Shown piece by piece: positions 5,461-9,423 of a stretch of DNA of 9,423 nucleotides. The translations under genes and the position numbers were made by a program. The first letter of the stretch is position 1; every line of letters starts with the position of its first letter. Below the pieces are notes generated by a model. The model had not been told where the DNA came from. It saw only the letters and a program-made list of their open reading frames with translations, and made no database searches. The stretch spans positions 1 to 9,423 of the forward strand of contig JAFPMR010000031.1 of assembly GCA_017411235.1 (NCBI GenBank), written 5' to 3'. The stretch is from Bacilli bacterium (GTDB taxonomy: Bacteria > Bacillota_I > Bacilli_A > RF39 > UBA660).

Positions 5461-6144
5461 ATGAAAGTATTTGGTAAGAATGTTTTTAATGAATTAAAAG
5501 AAGATATTAAGAGTATAAAAAAAGTATATATTGCTACTAACTTTAGTGATCGTGAAATAATAGATTTTATTAAGAAGAATAATATTAGTCATTCATTTAT
5601 GGATATTAAAAAAATGGATAACATGGTTGATGGAAGACATCAAGGTATTATTATTGAAATTAATGAGTATGATTATGTAGATTACAAAACTATGTTAAAT
5701 GATAATGTTGTGGTTATGTTAGATCATTTAGAAGATCCTCATAACTTTGGAGCTATTATTCGTACTTGTGAAGCTGCTGGTGTTAAGTCAATTATCATTC
5801 CTAAAGATAGAAGTGTATCAGTTAATGGTACTGTTATGAAAACTAGTGCTGGAGCTTTAGAGCATGTTAATATTGCAATGGTTAGTAACTTAGTTAATGT
5901 TATTAAAGATTTCCAAGATAATGGATTCTTTGCATATGCAGCTGATATGGATGGAGAAAATTATAAGAGTGTAGATTTTGCCGACAAAGTGTTGCTTATT
6001 ATTGGTAATGAAGGACATGGAATTGCTAGATTAGTTAGAGATAACTGTGATCAAATACTTGCTATTCCAATGTACGGAAAGATTAATAGTTTGAATGCTT
6101 CTGTTGCAGCAGCTATATTAATATATGGTATTGTAAATAAGTAG
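5461..6144 (+). CDS. rlmB: 23S rRNA 2'-O-ribose methyltransferase, TrmH/SpoU family
   Basis: SPOUT-class methyltransferase using S-adenosylmethionine; by position and motifs it is the RlmB type that methylates 23S rRNA, although other TrmH-family targets are not excluded. The 227 residues comprise an N-terminal L30e-like substrate-binding domain (about 1-78, with HQGIIIEI at 60-67) and the knotted catalytic domain. Motif 1 is LDHLEDPHNFGAIIRTCEAAG (87-107, with N95 and R101), motif 2 is LLIIGNEGHGI (178-188, with E184), and motif 3 is IPMYGKINSLNASVA (202-216). All expected catalytic-site residues are present. The N-terminal domain is slightly short relative to the E. coli enzyme. GGAGA (5451-5455) precedes the ATG by 5 nt within the end of mrnC. 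Confidence 0.94.
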   Translation: MKVFGKNVFNELKEDIKSIKKVYIATNFSDREIIDFIKKNNISHSFMDIKKMDNMVDGRHQGIIIEINEYDYVDYKTMLNDNVVVMLDHLEDPHNFGAIIRTCEAAGVKSIIIPKDRSVSVNGTVMKTSAGALEHVNIAMVSNLVNVIKDFQDNGFFAYAADMDGENYKSVDFADKVLLIIGNEGHGIARLVRDNCDQILAIPMYGKINSLNASVAAAILIYGIVNK

Positions 6145-6151
6145 GTGTAAT

Positions 6152-6763
6152 ATGGATTATACAAATATAAATGATGAAGAATTAATTCATATGGTTAGAG
6201 AAGAATCTGAAGATGCTAAAGATATTCTATATGAAAAGTATAAATATATTATTGATATAGAATTAAGAAAGTATAAAAGAATTGCTTATGCTTTAGCTTA
6301 TGATGTTAGTGAATTAAGTCAGGAAGCTTTAGTTGGTTTTGCTGATGCTATCAATAATTATAGAGAAGATAAGGAAGCTTCTTTATCTAGCTTTATAACT
6401 TTATGTGTTGATAGAAGATTACAAGTGGCAATTAAAAAAGCAGGTAGATTAAAAAACCAAATGATTAAAGAAGCTTTAAGTTTAGAAGAAGAATACAATG
6501 CTTCTTCTCAATTAAAAGAACTGTTATCTGATAATTCTTTAAATGATCCTTTAGAGAATATGCTAAAGGAAGAAAACTATAATGAGTTAAAGAAAAAAAT
6601 AAAAGAAGAACTATCAGATAGTGAGTATGAAGTATATACTTATATGATTAATGGGTTAAAGTATGATGAAATAGCAAATTTAATCAATAAGAATCTAAAA
6701 CAAGTAGATAATACTATTCAAAGAGTTAAGAGTAAAATAAGAAAAATCTTAGAAGAGAGATAA
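6152..6763 (+). CDS. sigH: SigH-like RNA polymerase sigma-70 family factor
   Basis: An alternative sigma factor that directs RNA polymerase to a subset of promoters. The 203 residues show sigma region 2 (about 20-100), with DVSELSQEALVGFADAINNY (51-70) matching the region 2 core, then SSFITLCVDRRLQVAIKKAGR (79-99). Region 4 (about 154-200) has the helix-turn-helix GLKYDEIANLINKNLKQVDN (168-187) followed by TIQRVKSKIRKIL. Length, sequence style and location between rlmB and secE all match SigH (Spo0H) of Bacillota. Nothing here says whether it serves sporulation, competence or something else. AGGTG (6143-6147) overlaps the rlmB stop, and the genes are 7 nt apart, so mrnC-rlmB-sigH read as one unit. 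The yacP and rpmG genes that flank sigH in B. subtilis are absent. Confidence 0.9.
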   Translation: MDYTNINDEELIHMVREESEDAKDILYEKYKYIIDIELRKYKRIAYALAYDVSELSQEALVGFADAINNYREDKEASLSSFITLCVDRRLQVAIKKAGRLKNQMIKEALSLEEEYNASSQLKELLSDNSLNDPLENMLKEENYNELKKKIKEELSDSEYEVYTYMINGLKYDEIANLINKNLKQVDNTIQRVKSKIRKILEER

Positions 6764-6788
6764 TTCTTGTAAACTTTTAACTTTTTTC

Positions 6789-6817
6789 TTGTATTTACTG
6801 GGATTTTATGGTATATT
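6789..6817 (+). promoter_or_regulatory. Promoter upstream of secE-nusG
   Basis: -35 TTGTAT (6789-6794), 17-nt spacer, extended -10 TGGTATATT (6809-6817). The predicted start (about 6824) falls directly at the foot of the hairpin 6825-6845. A second, poorer candidate -10, TACAAT (6848-6853), lies beyond that hairpin. Confidence 0.6.
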
Positions 6818-6824
6818 CTACTTG

Positions 6825-6845
6825 AACACGAAAAAGTGTTTTTTT
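6825..6845 (+). terminator. Terminator-like hairpin between sigH and secE
   Basis: AACAC (6825-6829) pairs with GTGTT (6836-6840) around GAAAAA and is followed by TTTTT, giving a run of seven T from 6839. It could end the mrnC-rlmB-sigH transcript. It also lies inside the leader made from the promoter at 6789-6817, so it may act as an attenuator or a 5'-terminal hairpin. Confidence 0.6.
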
Positions 6846-6870
6846 AATACAATAAATTTGAGGTGGGCTT

Positions 6871-7236
6871 ATGGCAAGAAAGAAAACTGTTAAAGACGTT
6901 GAAGTCGAAGAAGTAAAGAACAAAAAAGAAGAGCTAGAAGAAGAAATCGAAGAAGTTGAAGAAGTAGAAGAAATCGAAGAAACTGATGAAGATTTCGAAG
7001 GAGACGAAGATGTAGAAGCTCCTAAAAAAGAAAAAAAGGAAGCAAAAGAAAAAGAACACAAAGATAAGAAGGAAGGCTACTTCTCTAAAGTAAGAAGAGA
7101 AATGAGAAAAGTAGTTTGGCCTACATTTGGTGAAGTTGTTAAATATTCACTAGCAGTTATATTATTCTGTGTTGTATTATGTTTATTCTTTATAGGAATA
7201 AATGCTATTGCGTCACTAGTTAAGGGGTTGTTCTAA
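6871..7236 (+). CDS. secE: Preprotein translocase subunit SecE, with acidic N-terminal extension
   Basis: Essential small subunit of the SecYEG translocon in the cytoplasmic membrane. The SecE domain is residues about 69-121: GYFSKVRREMRKVVWPTFGEV (69-89), containing the amphipathic helix and conserved KVVWPT motif, then one membrane segment (about 91-114). That is the usual one-TM Gram-positive SecE of about 55-60 residues. The remaining N-terminal 65-68 residues are an extension: a Glu/Val-rich probable coiled coil (about 10-50) and a Lys/Glu stretch (51-68), likely cytoplasmic. The start at 6871 is supported by GAGGTG (6860-6865) 5 nt upstream. The next in-frame ATG is at codon 78, inside the SecE motif, so the extension is genuinely coded. 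nusG follows after 2 nt. Confidence 0.95.
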   Translation: MARKKTVKDVEVEEVKNKKEELEEEIEEVEEVEEIEETDEDFEGDEDVEAPKKEKKEAKEKEHKDKKEGYFSKVRREMRKVVWPTFGEVVKYSLAVILFCVVLCLFFIGINAIASLVKGLF

Positions 7237-7238
7237 TA

Positions 7239-7775
7239 ATGGAAAAAGAATGGTATGTAGTTAATACTTATAGTGGTCATGAAACTAAAGTAAAAGAAAA
7301 GCTTGAACAAAGAGCTATATCTATGGGAATGCAAGATAATATCTTTAGAGTTATTATTCCTGAAACAACTGAAGTTGAAATTAAAGATGGAGTAAAGAAA
7401 GAAAAAGTTAAGAAGATGTTCCCTGGTTATGTTCTTGTTGAAATGATTATGTCAGATGAAGCATGGTATATTGTTCGTAATACTCCTGGTGTTACTGGAT
7501 TTATCGGTTCTTCTGGACATAAAGCTAAACCTACGCCATTAATGCCTCAAGAAATAGATCGTATCTTGGCTAATATGGGTATGAGTAGAAATAACATTGA
7601 ATCTGAGATGGAAGTTGGAAGCAAGGTTACTATCGTTGATGGTCCATTCAAGGGTATGAATGGTGTTGTTGATAGTATCGATATGGAAAACAACAGATTA
7701 AATGTTTTAATCGATTTATTTGGTCAAGAAACACCTGTTGAAGTTGAATTATTTCAAGTTAACAAATTACAATAA
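7239..7775 (+). CDS. nusG: Transcription elongation and antitermination factor NusG
   Basis: Elongation factor that binds RNA polymerase and modulates pausing, termination and coupling to the ribosome. The 178 residues are full length. The NGN domain (about 1-115) opens with WYVVNTYSGHETKVKEKLE (5-23) and contains MFPGYVLVEM (60-69) and VRNTPGVTGFIGSSG (79-93). The KOW domain (about 124-178) has VGSKVTIVDGPFKGMNGVVD (126-145) and ends with the typical FGQETPVEVEL motif. The start lies 2 nt after the secE stop. The only Shine-Dalgarno candidate, AAGGGG (7222-7227), is 11 nt away, so expression probably relies partly on coupling to secE translation. The pair secE-nusG is closed by a strong terminator. 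Confidence 0.97.
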   Translation: MEKEWYVVNTYSGHETKVKEKLEQRAISMGMQDNIFRVIIPETTEVEIKDGVKKEKVKKMFPGYVLVEMIMSDEAWYIVRNTPGVTGFIGSSGHKAKPTPLMPQEIDRILANMGMSRNNIESEMEVGSKVTIVDGPFKGMNGVVDSIDMENNRLNVLIDLFGQETPVEVELFQVNKLQ

Positions 7776-7795
7776 AACAGCATTTGCTGTTTTTT
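7774..7795 (+). terminator. Intrinsic terminator after nusG
   Basis: AAAACAGC (7774-7781) pairs with GCTGTTTT (7786-7793) around CATTTG-type loop bases, followed by T to 7795. It starts inside the nusG stop codon and separates secE-nusG from the L11-L1 operon. Confidence 0.9.
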
Positions 7796-7850
7796 GTTTG
7801 CTAAGAAAAAGTAAAGTCTAGAAATATTTTAGAAAAATAGTAAAAAAAAG

Positions 7851-7879
7851 TTGTATTTTTAGATTAATTATGTTAGTAT
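7851..7879 (+). promoter_or_regulatory. Promoter of the rplK-rplA (L11-L1) operon
   Basis: -35 TTGTAT (7851-7856), exactly 17 nt spacer, -10 TAGTAT (7874-7879) with an extended TG at 7871-7872. The A/T tracts just upstream (about 7822-7850) look like an UP element, as expected for a ribosomal protein operon. Predicted start is about 7886. The stretch 7796-7850 holds no other feature I can support. Confidence 0.75.
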
Positions 7880-7888
7880 CTTAGGTGC

Positions 7889-7912
7889 AATTGTGTGTTT
7901 TTGCATGCAATT
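7889..7912 (+). ncRNA. 5' hairpin in the L11-L1 operon leader
   Basis: A 24-nt self-complementary segment: AATTGTGTG pairs with CATGCAATT (9 bp including two G-U pairs) around a 6-nt U-rich loop. It would be at the very 5' end of the leader, ahead of the L1 site. It has no T tract and is not a terminator. Its role is unknown. Confidence 0.5.
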
Positions 7913-7917
7913 AGCTT

Positions 7918-7954
7918 AAGTGGGAGGGAATAAGCGGATTGCCTTTGACCACTT
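7918..7954 (+). promoter_or_regulatory. L1-binding site in the mRNA leader (autoregulation of rplK-rplA)
   Basis: AAGTGG (7918-7923) pairs with CCACTT (7949-7954), enclosing GAGG on the left and CCTTTGA on the right, with an inner AAT/ATT stem. The pattern GTGGGAGG ... CCTTTGACCAC copies the L1 stalk of 23S rRNA (GTGGGAGG ... CCTTGAAATACCAC in E. coli). It is known that L1 binds such a mimic and represses translation of the L11-L1 mRNA. The site ends about 19 nt before the AGGAGGTG of rplK, a suitable place for control. The identification rests on motif and position and was not modelled. Confidence 0.8.
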
Positions 7955-7986
7955 TCGCGAAAAAAATTTTTTAGGAGGTGTTTTTC

Positions 7987-8595
7987 GTGGCAAAAGAAGC
8001 CGTAAAGAAAATTAAATTACAAATTCCTGCTGGAAAGGCTACACCAGCTCCACCAGTTGGTACTGTATTAGGACCTGCAGGTGTTAACCTACAAGAGTTC
8101 TGTACTAAATTTAATGATGCTACTAGAGATAAAATGGGAGATATAGTTCCAGTTGAATTAAGTATCTATGAAGATAGATCATTCGACTTTGTACTAAAAA
8201 CTCCACCAGCTGCATTCTTAATTAAGAAAGCTGCTAAGATTCAAAAAGGTAGTACAAAAGGTGCAAATGAATTAGTTGCAACTATTTCAATTGACGATTT
8301 AAGAAATATTGCTGAAACTAAATTACCAGACTTAAATGCTTACGATGTAGAATCTGCAATGAATATCATTGAAGGTACTGCTAGAAACATGGGTGTTGCT
8401 GTTAAGGGCTTGAATGATCAAGAATTAATGGAACAACAAGCTGAAGCTCAAGAAGCTGAAAGAGAAGCTGCTAAACGTGAAGCTGAATTAGAAGCTATGG
8501 AAGCTGAAGCACAAGCTGAACATGAAGTTGAAGTAATTGGCGAAGCTGAAAAAGAAGAAGAAGCTGCTGCTGAAGAAGAAAAAGCTGCAGAATAA
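7987..8595 (+). CDS. rplK: 50S ribosomal protein L11, with 61-residue Ala/Glu C-terminal tail
   Basis: Protein of the GTPase-associated centre of the large subunit, binding 23S rRNA helices 43-44 and contacting elongation factors. Residues 1-141 match the complete normal L11: [21 protein letters not shown] (9-29) with the conserved Pro pair, [11 protein letters not shown] (29-39), [18 protein letters not shown] (66-83), and the usual C-terminal element [15 protein letters not shown] (127-141). Residues 142-202 are an added tail rich in Glu, Ala and Gln that should form a charged helix; ordinary L11 ends near 141. GTG at 7987 is the start: AGGAGGTG (7973-7980) lies 6 nt upstream and AKEAVKK is a standard L11 beginning, whereas GTG at 7978 is inside the ribosome binding site. 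The first gene of the L1-regulated operon. Confidence 0.97.
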   Translation: MAKEAVKKIKLQIPAGKATPAPPVGTVLGPAGVNLQEFCTKFNDATRDKMGDIVPVELSIYEDRSFDFVLKTPPAAFLIKKAAKIQKGSTKGANELVATISIDDLRNIAETKLPDLNAYDVESAMNIIEGTARNMGVAVKGLNDQELMEQQAEAQEAEREAAKREAELEAMEAEAQAEHEVEVIGEAEKEEEAAAEEEKAAE

Positions 8596-8665
8596 TTAAA
8601 AACGAAAAAACAAATTATTTTATATAAAAATCCGCTAATAAACCACAATTAGGAGGTAAATGATT

Positions 8666-9364
8666 ATGAGTAAATCAGGAAAAAAGTATGTGGAAGCTTC
8701 TAGTAAAGTAGAAAGAGCAAAACTTTATACTAAAGAAGAAGCAGTAAAATTAGTTAAAGAAACTTCAATTACTAAATTTGATAGTACTGTAGAAGTTGCT
8801 ATTAACTTAAATCTTGATACTAAAAAAGCTGATCAACAACTTAGAGGATCACTAGTATTACCTAATGGTACTGGTAAAACTAAGAGAGTATTAGTTATTG
8901 CTAAGGGACCTGCTGCTGAAGCAGCTAAGGGTGCTGGAGCTGATTATGTTGGAGACGTAGACATGATTGAAAAAATCGAAAAAGAAAATTGGTTCGATTA
9001 TGATGTTATCGTTGCTGCTCCAGATATGATGGCACAATTAGGTAAAATTGGTCGTGTTTTAGGACCTAAAGGTTTAATGCCAAACCCTAAAACTGGTACT
9101 GTAACTATGGATACTGCTAAGGCTGTAGCTGATATCAAAAAAGGTATGGTTGAATATAAGACTGATTCTTATGGAAACGTTCATACTATTATTGGTAAAG
9201 TATCATTTGATGAAAAGAAATTACTTGAAAATTTAGAATATGTAATTAATTCTATTAATAAAGTTAAACCACAAACAATTAAAGGTGCTTTTATAGAATC
9301 TATTACATTATCTACAACTATGGGTCCTGGAATTAAAGTTGATAAAAATTCCTTTGACATTTAA
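8666..9364 (+). CDS. rplA: 50S ribosomal protein L1
   Basis: Forms the L1 stalk of the large subunit, helps release E-site tRNA, and represses its own operon by binding the leader site at 7918-7954. The 232 residues are full length for the bacterial family: N-terminal [25 protein letters not shown] opening (4-24), [23 protein letters not shown] (74-96), the L1 signature [19 protein letters not shown] (128-146), and the C-terminal [21 protein letters not shown] (205-225). Two in-frame ATG codons exist; 8666 is chosen because AGGAGGT (8651-8657) is 8 nt upstream, while 8660 would be only 2 nt away. The 70-nt gap after rplK shows no terminator, so the two genes share one mRNA. The last codons double as the -35 of the next promoter. 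Confidence 0.97.
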   Translation: MSKSGKKYVEASSKVERAKLYTKEEAVKLVKETSITKFDSTVEVAINLNLDTKKADQQLRGSLVLPNGTGKTKRVLVIAKGPAAEAAKGAGADYVGDVDMIEKIEKENWFDYDVIVAAPDMMAQLGKIGRVLGPKGLMPNPKTGTVTMDTAKAVADIKKGMVEYKTDSYGNVHTIIGKVSFDEKKLLENLEYVINSINKVKPQTIKGAFIESITLSTTMGPGIKVDKNSFDI

Positions 9365-9382
9365 TAAGTTGTAGTATATAAT
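9354..9382 (+). promoter_or_regulatory. Perfect consensus promoter for the L10 (rplJ) operon
   Basis: TTGACA (9354-9359), 17-nt spacer, TATAAT (9377-9382): full match to the sigma-A consensus in both boxes. The -35 overlaps the last codons of rplA (Phe-Asp-Ile) and the stop. Transcription should begin about 9389, immediately ahead of the L10 leader. Confidence 0.92.
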
Positions 9383-9388
9383 ACTTAA

Positions 9389-9423
9389 AGAAAAGAAAAA
9401 ACCGAAGACAGTAGGGAGTAGAA
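9389..9423 (+). ncRNA. Ribosomal protein L10 leader, 5' part only
   Basis: The sequence after the consensus promoter contains CCGAAGACAGTAGGG (9402-9416), which matches the conserved start of the L10(L12)4 binding site that mimics 23S rRNA in Bacillota rplJ leaders. Its pairing partner (typically CCTGCCGAGG-like) and rplJ would be just beyond the window end, so only the left half is visible. The position after rplA agrees. Confidence 0.78.

Noticed and set aside
6764..6870. A missed rpmG (L33) gene between sigH and secE, as in B. subtilis
   Set aside because: The gap is 107 bp and is taken up by the promoter, hairpin and ribosome binding site; no L33 reading frame fits.
7796..7986. A small gene or tRNA in the nusG-rplK gap
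   Set aside because: No start with a ribosome binding site and no cloverleaf is visible; the space is explained by the terminator, promoter and leader.
8596..8665. A terminator or promoter between rplK and rplA
   Set aside because: The 70-nt gap is A/T-rich with no stable hairpin plus T tract and no convincing -35/-10 pair.
1..9423. Mobile elements or a horizontally acquired island
   Set aside because: No transposase, integrase, terminal inverted repeat or tRNA edge is seen, and codon and base use look uniform from the Cys-module cluster into the flanking core genes.

Overview
The window is AT-rich chromosomal DNA from a low-GC Bacillota-type bacterium. The evidence is AGA-dominated arginine codons, strong AGGAGGTG-type ribosome binding sites, TAA/TAG stops, and the conserved order mrnC-rlmB-sigH-secE-nusG-rplK-rplA followed by an L10 leader. 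The long secE, rplK and lgt tails and the missing yacP and rpmG suggest an uncultured lineage related to RF39, Erysipelotrichia or Mollicutes; that placement is inference. All real genes lie on the + strand. The 14 stops are 9 TAA, 5 TAG and no TGA, and the tryptophans examined are TGG.

Region 1 (1-1159): the 3' end of uvrA (nucleotide excision repair), overlapped by one base by an unrecognised 122-residue acidic, Trp-rich protein gene that ends in a terminator.

Region 2 (1178-4106): four tandem genes for membrane-anchored proteins that look like distant paralogues. Together they carry seven copies of an apparently undescribed four-cysteine module, C-x(15-24, once 42)-C-x4-C-x(12-15)-C, behind transmembrane segments. 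Two of them (2179-3033 and 3090-4094) also have long N-terminal Asn/Gln-rich low-complexity regions built from short tandem repeats. They form three transcription units, each closed by an intrinsic terminator that runs almost directly into the next promoter. The cluster lies between uvrA and lgt, where many Bacillota carry hprK.

Region 3 (4108-5048): lgt, the prolipoprotein diacylglyceryl transferase, with its own -35/-10 promoter. None of the neighbouring Cys-module proteins has a lipobox.

Region 4 (5072-7795): mrnC-rlmB-sigH, then secE-nusG. These serve 23S rRNA maturation, 23S rRNA methylation, a SigH-like sigma factor, the Sec translocon and transcription elongation. secE has an acidic N-terminal extension. 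The promoter upstream of secE is followed at once by a terminator-like hairpin.

Region 5 (7851-9423): the L11-L1 operon. Its promoter is followed by a leader with an L1-binding site that mimics the 23S rRNA L1 stalk, then rplK (L11 with a 61-residue Ala/Glu tail) and rplA. A perfect TTGACA-17-TATAAT promoter overlaps the end of rplA and drives an L10-type leader cut off by the window end.
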